A DNA stretch of 64,000 bases, from contig OX387185.1 in NCBI GenBank assembly GCA_947561395.2, positions 25,611,866 to 25,675,865 on the forward strand, given 5' to 3'. Below, in pieces: positions 1 through 13,500 of the stretch. Under the pieces are notes generated by a model, which was given only the letters and a program-made list of their open reading frames with translations, had not been told where the DNA came from and did not search any database. A program made the translations under genes and the position numbers. The stretch's first letter is position 1; each line of letters starts with the position of its first letter. The DNA is from Buxus sempervirens. Lineage: Eukaryota; Streptophyta; Magnoliopsida; Buxales; Buxaceae.

Positions 1-3000
1 ATGGAGAAAAAGATGATCTATGCTCTCTCCATATTCTATACATATGAAGCAAACATGCGGGGATAAGACGATCCCTTTCCATCTTCTTTGGATTAGATCC
101 GCTGTGTTTATATGTATAAAATGGTAGTCCATAAAAAGGCCTTAATCTTGAGAGGGACCTTAGGCTTCCATAGCTGACATATCGGGAAGGATACACTAGG
201 ATGTGATGAACCATTTGTAACCGAGTTGAAAAAAGATTTGCAAGAAAACAGTCTTTTAGGTGAAACGGACCAATATACCTTATCAGAACCTAGGGGATCA
301 AGAGTCACATCCTTTAAACCATCAATGAGCAAAGAAATCTCTTCCACTTCAGGAGGGCGAAGATTTCTCCGAAATGGAAGATTCCAAGAGAAACCAGAAG
401 AAGACCAATGCAAAGTATCAGCCACAGAAGCATTAGGAAGGAGAGCAAGGGAGAATAAACGAGGAAACCGGGTAGATAACTTCTGATTGCCCCACCATAT
501 ATCATGCCAAAAGCGGATCTCTGATCCTAATACAATGCTTAATCTAATATGAGGGTAAAACAATGATACAAGTTTCATAATGGCCTTCCATGGGTAGTTT
601 CCTGGAGGTCGTGCCCTCAAGTTTATAAACCATCCATTATCATCACTTCCATAATTACTTGTAATCACTCGGTGCCACAAACTCTCTTTTTCTATACTGA
701 AATGCCACAACCATTTAGCAAGAAGAGAGGAGTTTCGATGGGCTATCTTACCCACCCCAATCCCTTCCATCTCTTTATTGAGACAAACCTTATCCCACCT
801 TAATAAATGACTCTTCTTTTTCCCCCTACCTCCCCATAGAAAGTCCCTTTGGGCTTTCTCAATTATGGCCACAACACTCCTAGGCATCCTAAACAGAGAT
901 ATGAAATAAATTGGGAGGTTTGCAAGCACAGCCTTGATTAGGACTATTCTACTCCCAAAGATAAATAGTTCCTCTTCCATAGTGCCAATTGCTTCTCCAC
1001 TCTTTTAATGACTGGCTCCCAAAAACTAAGATTACGAGGGGACGCACCAAGATGAAGACCTAGATACAACATCGGCCAACAACCCAACTGACACCCTAAT
1101 ATTCGACTAAGAGAAAGAGACTCATCCTCTTCTAGATTGAAGCCAACTATGGAGCTCTTCTACCAATTAACCTCTAGACCTGATATCATATGGAAGGTGT
1201 GCAATATGCTCTTCAACCAAATCATTTGGTCCTTAGAAGCATCAAAGAATACCAAGGTATCATCCGCAAACTTTAGGTGGGATATTGTTACCTCATCTCT
1301 TCCGACCTTGAAACCTTTAGTCAAACCCCGACTCCTACCAGTCATGAGAAAGCTATGCAACACCTCAGCTACCAAATTGAATTAGAAGGGGGACAACGGA
1401 TCCCCCTGCCGAATACCCCTAGAAGAAGGAAAAAACCCTCTCACCACTCCATTTACCAGAATAGAGAAGTGAACGTTTCTCAGACACCCCCGAATCCACA
1501 TCCTCCACCTTTCACCAAAACCTTTCCATTTCAACATTGAGTCTATAAAGGCCCACTCCACTTTGTCATATGCCTTTTCAATATCCAATTTACACACTAC
1601 ACATGGCTCTCGAGACCTCTTCCTGCTTTCCACACATTCATTTGCAATTAACGCACAATCCATGATTTGGTGACCCTCCACAAAAGCACTCTGATTCAAG
1701 GAGATAATGTTGGGCAAAACCTTCTTCAGCCTAATTGACAGAACCTTTGCTATGATCTTATAAACACTAGTGGTTAGCCTTATAGGCCTGAATTCTTTAA
1801 CCCCTATTGCCCCTACTTTCTTGGGAATTAGGACAAGGAAGGTTGCATTTGTGGCCTTATGAATCACGCCATTCCTGAAAAACTCCTGGAACACCTTAAA
1901 CACATCATCCTTGACAATCTCCCAATTATTTTTAAAGAATTCAATTGTAAATCCATCGGGCCTGAGCGCCTTATCCCCTTCCATCTCCAATAAAGCTTCC
2001 TTAATCTCCTCCATCTCAAACCCTCTTTCAATCCATCCACTCATCGCCTCACACAACTTTGATTGATTGTTCTCATTTAATTTGAAATACAAGTCTTGCT
2101 CAGACTTGTACAGATTGGTATAGAATTGACAAAGAGACTGACCGATTTCCTCACTATCCTCAATAAATTTGCCATCCACCTCCAACCGCAAAATTGAGTT
2201 TTTTATTCTTCTCCCATTTGCCATCCTATGGAAAAATGCTGTATTCCCATCTCCCTCCTTTAACCATTTTATCCTTGATTTTTGTCTCCAATGCATTTCC
2301 TCATATTTCATAATCCTTTCCAGAGAAGCTTTAACCTCCATTCTTCTTCCCCTATCTTGGGGTCCCCAATCCCCACTTCCTTCCTTAATGTCCAATACGG
2401 TTATTTCATCCAAAACCTCCTTTTTCTGAGTCTCCACCCTTCCAAAGGTTTGCTTATTCCACCCCTTTATTTTATTCTTGACTTCTCGTAAACACCCCAT
2501 AAATCTAAACCCTGCCCACCTTGAGACTACACTACTCCCTTCATTCCACCACCCCTGAATAAGATTCTGGAAAGAGGGATGGTGAAGCCACATATTTTCA
2601 AAATGGAATGTAGTAGGACCACCATGCATGGGCTCATTAGACAATAACAATGGAGAATGGTCAGAAACTGGTCTAGGGAGAATCATTTGAGCAATTGGCA
2701 TAAAATGATTATCCCACGAGCCCGAAACAAAACATCTATCTAACCTAGAACATAACGGAGGAATTTGGAGATTAGACCACGTGAACTGCCCTCCTTGCAA
2801 TGGATAATCGATGAGCTCAGTCTGTTGAATCCAATTCGAAAAATCCCTCGTACTTTTAGTGACTCGATTCTTTCAATTATTTGACTCATAGGAAAATCTA
2901 TACACCTTGAAGTTTCCCACAACCAACCATGGTGTGGCATCCCTAGGATTCCGGTCGTCAACTCTTGCCACAAAAACTCCCTACCCCTGGCCTGACAGGG

Positions 3001-3333
3001 ACAATAAACTACAGATAGTGTCCACTTAAACTTATCACTAACCGGCTCGAACCCCACAGTGATCGAGAAAACGCCCAACTGACTATCGACCTTGCTAAGA
3101 CACTGAGAGTCCCACATAACAACAATCCCACCAGATCTACCGGAAGAAGGTAGAACCACCCACTCTACACCTCCTAATCGCCACAGCCCTCTAACCACTC
3201 TCTGATCCACCTCTTCTAATTTAGATTCAACTAATATGACCACTTCTGGCTTCCTAAGATTACAAATCTCCCTTACCGCCCGTTTTTTATCACTTCCCCC
3301 CAACCCCCTAACATTCCAACATAGCATCTTCAT
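1..3333 (-). pseudogene. LINE copy A ORF2 (endonuclease-RT-zf-RVT), broken and truncated by window edge
   Basis: The endonuclease starts at 3333 with the usual plant LINE opening MKMLCWNVRGLGG. ESKLEE and SGRSGGIVVMWD follow, and a frameshift falls near 2900. RT occupies 2800-1382 (RKSRIKWLKEGDGNTAFFH region, RPDGF, LIPKK, KLDIEKAYDKVEW with the catalytic Asp retained, [11 protein letters not shown]). An in-frame TAA follows directly after PLSPF. The FADD catalytic box lies near 1265 in the piece 1375-1160, which ends in a TAG after GLEVNW. The zf-RVT part starts near 980 and runs past position 1: the segment below 108 still encodes the expected DHLFLH zinc-binding stretch in another frame. 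At least two stops and two frameshifts make it non-functional. Confidence 0.9.
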
Positions 3334-3339
3334 GGATCA

Positions 3340-5963
3340 CTAGACAGTCCCCTTCCCCCAACCTTGCCTTTGAACACTTCAATTGCCATAAATATAGGCA
3401 CTAGCTCCTCGTTCAAAGGAACAACCTCCTCAAGAACCATCTCTGAGAAGGACGAGACTCTGTTCCACATTATATTTGATTCCACCCCCACACTTCCATC
3501 CCTCCTTCTACCACCCTGTCCCCCCCTCCCCCCCCCAATTTATGTGGGCTTCAACAGCCCCTGAACTCCCCTTTGCATTTCCCAATACTTGTGGCATTTC
3601 AGTACTTTCATTCAAGTTTCTGTAGCACCTGATAAAAACAGCCTCTGGAAGGGAGGATAATACATGTTTATTCCAAGAAGAACAACCGACAGGAACCATA
3701 CCTGCTTTAGAGCCATCATGATAGTTGGAAGAACCAACAGGAGAGTGAGGTACAGACCGAGGAGTAGGAAAGACAAGAAGGGGGTCCGATAAAGGAAGCC
3801 TGTGGATCACCTCTTGAGACCTCCGCCTTTGCCCAGGAATTACGCTGACTGATCCTTTCCAAAGATGATGAAGCAAGATCCTTCCCTAGCATCTTCAACC
3901 TCCTGGAGTAAAACTTCTGGAAAGAAAATAGAGGAGTGTCATCCTCCATAGCTTCTTGTCTTCCCTTGCCAGGCTCTTCACGATCATCCGCCATCCTCGA
4001 TCCGTCTGCTCTACAAACTCCACTCACTGTTATAGGGTTGCCTGTTGCTTCCTTAATTCTTGGAGATTGTTCGAAATAAGATGGTATCGTCTCCGCTTGC
4101 TTTAACCCATTATCGTGAGACTGTGGATCTATGGAATTCTGAAGAAATTTCACCATAATTTCCTCCACCCACTGTTCAATCTGAACCTTCCACTTCTCTA
4201 TTTCGCGCTGATTTGAGCTATTGATGTTGTTCACTTCCCTTGCAGCAGATGGCGGAGGCTCTTCCACCTCCGTTCCCTTCGCTCGACCCTTCTAATTAAT
4301 GAAAACTTTGTCTTTGATTGCTCTTACCCTATCACAATCCATCCGAAGGTCGCCGACGACATGTTCTGACGACCTAAACCTCCGATCAGCACCCTGATTA
4401 AGCTGACCTCCTTCCCTGCGTCTAGCTTCACACAGGGTTGAAGAATTGCCTTCCCCCACGATCGCTCCCTCTTGGCGGTTTGGGGCAGCACCTGGACATG
4501 AGCCCAATAAGCCTGGCCCATCTTGGATCCAAACCCCATTACCCACTATACTATTCCCATTCGCAAGGCCATTCATACTGATCCCATTCTCACGTAAATC
4601 AACATCGGGCCCACTCCTACTAGGCCCATGCGATCTACTATTACTGATTGGTGTGAGCCCATTTTCACTTAAACCGACATCAGGCCTGCTCCTGCTAAGC
4701 CCATGCACTCTACTATTACCAAACGTTCTTAATCTGTTCTCACTTAACCCAACCTCAGGCCGACTCCTATTAACTACATTCCCTGAATGATTGGCTGCTC
4801 CACAATTCAAAATAGAATCTGCTCCAAAAAGCCTGTTCTCCCTGTCAAATATGCTCCCAAAAGCCTGTTCTCCCTGTCAAATGACGAACCTGGATCTCCA
4901 TTCATCATTGCGCCTCTAAAGCTCCTGGTACTAGGCCTTCTCTTGAGAAAATGCTACCCGACCCCTCCAACGATAGAGGTCACCCTTTGCTTAGGATATG
5001 AACCATAACCCCAAACTTCACATTTCCATCCCAAACATTAACAACCCGAGGAATCTTCATATGAATTTCCTCCTTTAGTTTGAGAGAAAAGCCACCTGCA
5101 AACCTTCCTGAGGAATGGAATGAACCCATTTGCCCAACTTGTCCGCAAGCTTCTCCAATCGCCTTCAACGATGACTCAGCCCATAAATGGACTGGTATCC
5201 CCAATAACAAAACCCAAGTTCCACCAGAACTTCCTATATCATCACCATTACCCACTCTTCCTTTCCACTGAGAGAATCAAACCTTAATTCCAAAAGCCAG
5301 AAATACCTTCGTCTTCAACATAGCATCGGTGTCCTCTGCAGTCTCCAGGCACACTACCACTGCACAACTTGATATCGAAATAAAACACAACACGAAGCCC
5401 TCCTTCTTCCCCACTTCCATCGGTACCTTCTCCCAATTGGGCACTTCAATAGAGGAAGAACAGAGTAATGGGTATTTCCACCGATTATCATCCTGGAAGT
5501 CATCTTGCCTCATATAAACTGCTGGTGGCTCACCCACAACATGGGATAAACAATTGGTACGATTGCCATTAAACCAAGATTTCTTGATACATTCCGTGGT
5601 CGTGGGACTTGACCTCGATTAAAATAAACCACATCCCCAGAGAATATATTCCCAACCTGCTAGTTCGTTCTCTTTATGGAAAGCAATTAAAGCATTTCTC
5701 CTAGCTCGAGACAAAGCCGAAAGCTGAACAAATTTTCCCCTGGCATTCGCCCTCAGTTCCAGAACAAATGAGGTACTTCCTTCATGAAAAAAACCCAACA
5801 ACCCAATCTTCTCTCTCACCCACAATCCTTGAAATCTTGAGCATAGCCATTTCACCCCTTCTTCGCTTAATTCTCTGTGATGAATAAAGGCCTTACTTGG
5901 AAAATAATTATGGAGGTTTGAGGAAGAAAAATGAGGTTTATGGTGGAAGGTGATATTATCCAA
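3340..5963 (-). pseudogene. LINE copy A ORF1 (DUF4283-like RNA-binding protein), broken
   Basis: ORF1 of plant L1 elements encodes a nucleic-acid-binding protein that coats the element RNA. The recognisable pieces on the minus strand are 5963-5619 (motif SRFQGLWVREKIGLLG, GWEYILWGCGLF), 5537-5277 (QDDFQDDNRWKYPLLCSSS) and 5255-4980 (GGTWVLLLGIPVHLWAESS). They match, in the same order, the three ORF1 pieces of copy B. They lie in different frames, so at least two frameshifts separate them. The remainder, 4980-3340, is a low-complexity linker with repeated SRSRPDVGLSENG-like phrases (about 4750-4590) and no recognised domain. The N-terminus beyond about 5900 does not align with copy B, so the element is either 5'-truncated or diverged there. 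Confidence 0.8.
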
Positions 5964-5999
5964 ATATGAATGGGATTCACGTACGATATTTTCTTTGGC

Positions 6000-6680
6000 G
6001 TCTTGCTAGGGAGGGAGGGCCACTGTGGGAGTGTTTACAATTTTGTGTATGCCTACAAGTGTGAGCTGGAGTTGATCTGCTCATGGCCTATTTGGAGTAT
6101 TGGTCCACTAAGATTATTACTTGAGATCAATATAGACATTCTTAGGAAGGTTACTAATGCTCGTTGGGATTCAACCAAAGAAGAAATTGTGGGACAGAGC
6201 CATAGTACTTTTCAAATTCCTCATGTTTATCATGTTGCTAGGATAGAGCCATTCAACCTATCAAATGAGAATCAAGTTTTTCTAAAACATTTGAAGCAAT
6301 TACAAATCCAGTAGGCAGAGTTCCAGTGAAATTGTTGACTGAAATCAAGGGTTATTAATCTTGTACATTGAATTAAAGTTATGTGTATTCAACCATTGAA
6401 GAAATCCTGAGATAAATCTAAGGTCTACAAGTACCTGAGGTTCTCAATCCCAGGAAGAATAGACCCAGATAAGGAATTACCATAAAGAACCAAGGTTTTT
6501 AGCCCTTGAACCCCAAACAACTCAATCAGTAGGTTCCCAAAGAACATATTGTTCCTCAGAATAACATGTCGAAGTGCAGACAGTAATCCAAGCACAACAG
6601 AAGAACCCCAGTGAGTTTCTTCTTTAGAATACCTACAGAACCTACTTTTTGTTCTTTGCATGTAATCCGATTCCGTGAAC
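6000..6680 (-). pseudogene. LRR receptor-like kinase fragment (ZAR1-like ectodomain), decayed
   Basis: The minus strand encodes leucine-rich repeats in shifting frames. From 6660 downward come KKKLTGVL, then LSALRHVILRNNMFFGNL, then LFGVQGLKTLVLYGNSLSGS, then IENLRYL. Near 6330-6290 there is NNFTGTLPTGF, followed by EKLD and a shifted RLNGSI. Near 6190-6110 there is SHNFFFG, a stop, IPTSISNLPKNVYIDL, and a shifted NNLSGPI. This order matches the ectodomain of plant LRR receptor kinases of the ZAR1-like group, recalled from family knowledge, with at least three frameshifts, one stop and a missing piece. No kinase domain is visible. The fragment stops at the LINE copy A junction near 6000-5965, so the LINE probably landed in or beside it. 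Confidence 0.72.
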
Positions 6681-6684
6681 ATGG

Positions 6685-9600
6685 TTCACTTTGTAAAACG
6701 TGTTAGAATAATCATTTTTGGAGTTATCGGTACTTGTATAATCATTTCTGTTATAACTACAAAATGAGATATAAATCAGGGTTATCCAAACAAGATTATG
6801 GATTTTGGTCCAATAATCTGATTCGAAAATCCAGTGTAACTGAACAAAGGTTGTGGATTCTAAAAATCTATGATTATAACAAGATTCTGATAATCCAGAA
6901 CTGGAATCAGAACTCATAATCCATAATATACCACATTCATTCTAGAGTTGGATTCCCAGTAGGATCATGCTGCCTTTTTTTCCCCTTGTCTATTTCAGAG
7001 GGTGGCTAATTGGGAACCGTTGGTGGTAGATAAACCAGTCACAGGGTAAGGTCATACTTTTCCTTTGAACATGTTTAGATGAACTCTTTTTCCAAGTTGC
7101 ATCTAACAACCTAATATGTTTTCTTAAACAGCACAGATGTTTAACGCCTTTGAATAAATCAACCCAGTTGAAGGATCTGTAAAGGCAGTTTTTTGTGAAA
7201 ATTGTCTGTTAAACAATTAGTAGCTGCACTAATGCTTCTTTTCTGGTCAAGAGCAAATGGAGATCAGAGATTCCATCCAAAGTGGATTGTTTTTCGGTCG
7301 AGAGCTGTAACTCGCCTAACCCCATAGACACTTGCATTGACAAAGAATCAATTCCTGCAAAATTTTAAATGGAAGGAGTGAGCAACCACATTGCTTAGTA
7401 AGGAGAATTTATCATCCTCCACATGTAACTAATGCGACACATTTATATTTTCAAATCAATTACCTTTCGTCATCAATTAATTTCATATGGCTTACTATTC
7501 GTTTATCCATGTTAAAAGTCTGCACAAAATTTATTTTAAAATAAAGTTTAATAATGAAAACACACAATGAATTCTTACAAGCATGCTCATCATAATCATA
7601 TAATTAAACAAAATGTTATGATATGAAAAATGATTGCATATATTGTTAATGCTCAAAAATCAAATCTAGCTGGTTTTCGAGTCAAGCACGCCGACTAAAG
7701 TAATGTAACTTACGGAAAGGATTAAACGCCCTTGGATCCTACCTTACCCCTCAGCAGGGATAAGACTATCTAGAAATATCCATGTGAGCATCATGGGATT
7801 TAGGGTCTTTCAACCCACAAGGTCTAACAGACTCTTGACTATTTCCTCTTTTGCGACTCAAACCCAAGAATTCTATAATTCTAAATAGGAACTAGGAACC
7901 CCTTCAAGCAATATCTACAATAGAATGTGTGGCTAATTTATATCCTTCTTAGTATTTGATACTCTGTTAGGCATACATTCCATCTCAATCGCTCATGGAC
8001 TTAAGATTTTACCATTCCCAAGATTTCCAGAGTTACAATAATACTCTCTTCTATACTTCTAATTCATAATAAATTTAACCATTCCTAGGCAAAATAATTC
8101 GAACACTAAGAGCTGCACTTCCATGATGTACGTACTAATACTAAATATGTAACAACACTCAATTGAAAATAAGTTATGGAAGTATATTAAATGCTCATCT
8201 ACAATTTCTTTGTGTTGTTAGTTGGCTTTCACATAGTACTTTTATCTCTTACATAAGTTCTTACTTTTATAGACTTTATTTTTAATATGTAAAATAGTTA
8301 CGTTAATATATGAAAGTGGATGTGAGTGGCAAGACTTTGGCACTATCTTCCAAAGTCCAAACGGTATACTGATTTCAAAGTTTTTATACCTTCCTATTAG
8401 AAGATCATCGATCTCTTTCTTAAAACGATGAAACCGTGTATGCTTTCTAATGATTTCCATGTACGTAATTATCAAAAGGGCCTACATGAGCAGCTCACAT
8501 TATCTATTTGATGAAGAACAATGATACCATGACAAAAAACGCAGTACACAGAAATTGGAGAACTCACGGTATACTGAAATTAGAAAATTCACAACCTGTG
8601 GAGTGAAGACCGAAAAATAGGCTGGAAGTAAATAAAAGAAAATCATGCAAACAATTTCATGAGGTTGCGCAGTTTCATCATCACCGGAGTTGCACCCTGA
8701 TTGGTAGGAGCATGGAATGTCATGCTTTGGTTAGCCATGAGGACACTTTCCAATTGCTCAATTGAGTAATATCTCCTAGCCAAATAAGAACAAAACTATA
8801 ATTTCCATTAGTGGTTCACTGAATTCAATGAGACAGCCAGCGCATTTTCCAAATTGACAAATGTGAAAACATCAATCACCTTGCAATCATCTTCATAACC
8901 ATGTCAAAACTCTCTAATATGAGGACATCATGGAACTTGCAAGGATCTCACATGAGTTATTCCAACTCACTGATGTCCCAACTAATATGATGCCATCATG
9001 GTCATTTGCACATGTTTTCTTGATTTTTATTTTTAAATTAGACAAGAATCGAACTACTGTAGCAAGTTTACCAAATACAAGCCAATTTCCACCTTGGTTT
9101 CATAACCAAACCACCACGGTTATCATGTTGTTGAGAACTTCCTCATCGATTTTCAATGCACTATTATGATCAATTTATAAAAGCCTTCTTTGCCAAATAT
9201 GTGTCTTAGAATGGGTCTATTCTTTGCTTTCTCAACTGATGTATACCATCGGTTAATGGAACCATATCCTGTCGGTTAACAGAACAAGAAGTGTGTAAAC
9301 GACAAATTCCTAGAATTATATTTTATTACTTCTTGGTTCACCGAAGATTTACAGGGTCTTCCAAACTAAATGTTTTCCCTCTAATTTGTGATCCAAATCA
9401 TTCTAATCAAAAGTCCAGCCTTTGACAACACAAAATTGACTCAAAAACAAATGATCACATCAAGGACGTAGAAAGAAAATAAATCCCCTTACCTTAAATT
9501 GCTCCAAAACGTCTAACTTTTCTATCATCTTCTTCTTTCCTTTTAATGGTCCTTATTTTTCCTCCTTCAATAGCAGAAACAGGAAAATTAATGAATTGAC

Positions 9601-9920
9601 AGAGAGAGGGAAAAATGAATTAGAGAGGGAGAGACATTTGTGGGGAAAAAAAGGCCGTGGGAGAAAAAGAGGTTAGTGTTGCAATTTTTTTTCCTTTTTA
9701 AAACATAATTTGTATGTGTTCAAACTGGGAAATCATACCTGAATAGCAATAAAATTTCAAAGCAGTGGACTTTGATTTGGTCAAGATATTGATCCAAGTC
9801 TAAGTCAAAAGTTTTTAAGTTGGGTCATTACAAGAATGATTGTGGGTAAATTGATTATCGTGGAAATTTTATAAATAGGAATTATAAAATTGTAACCAAG
9901 TACATCATCTGGTTTTCAAA
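6685..9920. other. AT-rich intergenic stretch, no gene recognised
   Basis: Open frames here are short and show no family resemblance on either strand. 6720-6930 contains repeated GATAATC/GATTATC words and ends like TTGTTTGGATAACCCTG when read on the minus strand, which could be a MITE remnant, but no terminal inverted repeat or target duplication could be settled. 7680-7900 has a less AT-rich patch of unknown origin. 9590-9680 is a purine-rich low-complexity run. Confidence 0.5.
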
Positions 9921-9924
9921 TGTG

Positions 9925-10260
9925 TAAAAAGTGGACCATTTATTATTTCATTGCACTTTTACAAGGGAAGTTTATAGTAGGTCCATTCTAGAATTGGGCA
10001 TGGACTGGTGTATGCCTAATAGTTCAAGGATTATTAGCATGTTGAAGTGTGATACAGAATTTTTTCGATTATTCTTTTTTGGTATTTTGTGGGATTTTTT
10101 GGAAGCAAAGAATTAGTTTGACTTTCTGAGAAGAATTTGATACCAAAGGAATGGTGAGTAGAAAGGTATTATTATCTTCGTTATAAGTTTGGATAATAGC
10201 GGCTGTTAAGAGAAAGTTGCTGTTGTTGCTGTAAGGTTTAATATCTGTCTTTTTTACAAC
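9925..10260 (+). pseudogene. LINE remnant: zf-RVT zinc-binding fragment
   Basis: The plus strand from 9931 encodes DHLLFHCTFTREVYSRS, then LGMDWCMPNS and SMLKC. This is the typical C-terminal zf-RVT/post-RT segment of plant LINE ORF2, where H and C residues of the DHLxxHC motif bind zinc. The cysteine expected just upstream (CVKS) lies in another frame at about 9917. Only this piece survives; neither RT nor endonuclease is present upstream. It is a different, older insertion from copy C, which starts 230 bp further on and lies on the opposite strand. Confidence 0.7.
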
Positions 10261-10548
10261 TGAAGCTAATGAAGTTTTTTTTCTATCATCTCATTTAGCC
10301 ATCCTAATTCCTTAGAATGACCTCATGGTTAAAATGACTTTATCACATCCTTATATATACAAGATGATTATTTTGATGGAGTGGCTTGATATTTACAGTG
10401 AAGTTGGAATTTATCATCATTTGAAACTATCTTTTCCAATAAAGCTATGTATTGGTACCATTTTGTTAAATTTGTTGTGTGCTAAACACTTTTTTTTGTT
10501 GATCAGTAAACAAGATATATTATATATATAGATTAATAGAAACATGAT

Positions 10549-10577
10549 TCATAGGTACACAAACAGTGTACCTATGA
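10549..10577 (-). other. 3' UTR stem-loop of LINE copy C
   Basis: TCATAGGTACAC at 10549-10560 pairs perfectly with GTGTACCTATGA at 10566-10577 around a 5-nt loop. In the element's orientation it lies about 55 nt before the poly-A. A sequence at 30557-30577 has the same core stem (AGGTACAC, 5-nt loop, GTGTACCT) at a similar distance from a poly-A. Stem-loops near the 3' end are recognised by the reverse transcriptase in some LINEs; that role here is inference. Confidence 0.7.
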
Positions 10578-10599
10578 TACAAAACTGACATCAAACATA

Positions 10600-13500
10600 C
10601 AAAGCCCGAGGCTAGCTTTATGTATTCTAATACTCCTACTCCCACTCTCCCCCTCTAATGATGTCAACAAACCAATCCTCATATCTGCTGCTGGGCTTCC
10701 TCACCTAATCTGGAAACATGACAAAGGACCAGGTCTTGAAATTGCACATCATTCATCATACCATGAGCTGACAACCAATTATGCATGAGCCTCAAAATTT
10801 TTCTTTCTAGATGTGGCAGATCACGCTCTAGACTTTTAAAAAATGGAGGCAGGAGCAACATGCCACAACATGTTTTTCAGAGAAGTCCCTTTCTTTACAC
10901 CCCAAGCCTGTAGAACCTTATCAAAGCTCTTTTCTTGAACCCACATTATTCCAAATCTTCCAACAATTCTGTTCCATAGGTTGTTGGCTTCCTTGCAATG
11001 GACTAGTAAGTGCTCTACTAATTTTTCACTCTCTTTACAAATTATACATCTATTGGGCATCTGCCATCCTCTATTCTTTAGGTGATTTACAGTTAGGATC
11101 TTGTCCAATCTTGCTGCCCATGTAAAAAAAGCTACCTTACTTGGTATGTATTTTGCCCATATCAGCTTATGTTCCTGAATCTTCAATCTTGTAGAGTTCA
11201 AGCATGCAAAAGCCTCCTATACCGACAATAAGCCTGATTTTCCTCTTGTCCAATGTCTGCCATCCTCCACCTGATCCAGTTGAATACTATAAACCTCCTG
11301 CAATAGCTCTTCAAACAATTCCACCTCCCAATCTTGCAAATCTCTTCTAAACATGATATTCCACACCCTTCCAGCTGAAGTTATCTTCATGTATTCGCTC
11401 ATTGAAGCTTCTTTGTCTCTACATATGGTATATAGGTCATTGTACTTGTCTTTCAAAGGCCCGTTGCCGCGCCAATTATCTACCCAGAACCTGACTTGAC
11501 TGCCATTGCCCACTATAAATCTGCAATCATTCTCTACAGAGGCGAGTAGCTTTGCAATTGGTTTCCATAAACTCACCCCAAATGAGACTTTTGATTGACA
11601 AGGAAACCAACCACCAAACGATGAACCATATATTTTGATGAATAACCTTTCTCCATAGGCTATCAATCTCATTGCCATACCTCCAAATCCACTTTTGGAA
11701 CAAAGCTTTGTTAAAGACATTTAGAGGCCTCAACCCAAGCCCTCCTTCCTCCTTCAATTTACACACTGATTTCCAGCTAAGTGATACTTATCTACCCCCC
11801 CCCCCCCTCCACAGGAATTTCCTTTGGATTTGCTCCAGCTTCACAACAATGGAAATGGGAATTTTAAGAATTGTCATATAAAAAGTAGGAAAACTTGCCA
11901 ACACATTTGACACCAAAGTCAATTTACCCCCTTTAGATAAAATGCAACTCTTCCAGGATGCTAATCTTTTTTCCATTCTTTCAATTAATGGGCTCCAAAC
12001 AGAAGTGTTCTTGTACCTTGCTCCTAGAGGGATCCCCAGATAGGTCGTAGTTTGTTCACCCTCTTCAGCCGAGGATCAGGTTTAGGTCTTCTAAGTTTTC
12101 CACTTCACCAATTCCATACATTTCGCTCTTGACTAAGTTCACTTTCAAACCTGAACAAGCTTGGAAGCATAGGAGAACTCCTTTCAGCCATGTGATGGAC
12201 TGATAAGTTGGATCACAAAAGGTGAGAATGTCATCTGCAAAAAGTAAGTGATTTATGAATACACCTCCTCCAAAATTGACTCCTTGCACTAATCCAAAAT
12301 CTGAAACTCACGCCATCATTTTACTAAATGCCTCCATCACTAATGTGAATAGGAGTGGCGAGAGGGGGTCCCCTTGTCTAAGGCCTTTCAGAGTATTGAA
12401 GAAACCAGTTGATGAGCCATTAATCAACAAAGAGATACGAGCTAATGATATGCGTCAATGAATCCACCTCCTCCACCTTTCTCCAAACCCCATTCTCCTC
12501 ATGATATACAACAAAAAATCCCAATTCACACTATCGTATACCTTTTGGAGGTCTAATTTGCACATTATCTTCCATTTTTTCTCCTTAAGGCATGAATCTA
12601 TGCATTCACTTGGTCTAAGGATCCCATCTTGCAACTGTTGACCCCCCTAAAAATGCTCTTTGGGTTTGTGAAATCAATGGATTCAACACCATCCTTAGTC
12701 TATTAGCAAGCAACTTTGCTATGATCTTATACACACTTCCAACAAGACTTATAGGTCTTAGCTGCTCCAGCTTAAATGCTCCTTTCCTAGGAATCAGCAC
12801 CACAAAAGTTGCATTCATGCTTCTTTCGAAGCTCCCTGTTTTATGGAATTCCTCTACCGTAGCCATCAAATCCTCTTTAACTATTCGCCAACAAGCTTTA
12901 AAGAATGCTAGAGTGAATCCATCTGGGCCCGGTGCTTTGTCGCCATTGAGTCGATCGATGACACCCTTTACCTCCTCCTTTAAGAAAGGCCTTTCCATAC
13001 TATCACTATCTTCGGGGGATAACAGCCCAAAGTCTAATCCATCCACCTTGGCTCTAAAGTGGTTTTCTTCCTTGAAATGCATGAAGAAGGAATCTGAAAT
13101 CTTCTTCTTTATGGCCTCGTCATCTTCATAAATTATCCCGTCTATCTCTACTTTATTAAGATGATTAGTCCTCCATCTCGCACTTGCTAGTTTGTGGAAA
13201 AATTTTGTGTTGCGCTTTCAGCCAAAGTGCCCTTGCTTTTTATCGCCAACTAACTTCCTCCAAGTAGGCTCATCTTCTAAACTCCATTTTCAATCTCTCC
13301 CTGAACAACCATTCCGTGATGCTTAATTATTCCTTGTTTGATTTATTATCAATCTCTTTTATTTGGGCCAATGTTTTTGACAAGTGTTGGTCCAACTTTC
13401 CAAATTCCTTAGAGTTCCACTTCTTCAGAATTAATTTCAGAATCTTCATTTTTTGACTTAGAATGTAGCTCGGAGTCCCTTTTACCTTCAACTCCCCCCA

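Larger units (their letters stand above)
1..5965 (-). mobile_element. LINE (L1-type non-LTR retrotransposon), copy A, 3' end outside window
   Basis: Read on the minus strand, the order is an ORF1 nucleic-acid-binding region, an apurinic-type endonuclease, a reverse transcriptase with an FADD catalytic box, and a zf-RVT region that runs off the left edge of the window. The 5' boundary lies between about 5900 and 5990, where similarity to copy B (17100-24793) stops and a receptor-kinase fragment begins. Copies A and B clearly belong to one family because their protein segments align through ORF1, endonuclease, RT and zf-RVT. Copy A is dead: its frames are interrupted in every domain. No target-site duplication can be checked because the 3' end is missing. 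Confidence 0.93.

Noticed and set aside
6720..6930. Possible hAT MITE with TTGTTTGGATAACCCTG-like end
   Set aside because: Repeated GATAATC words are present, but no pair of terminal inverted repeats or target duplication could be established.
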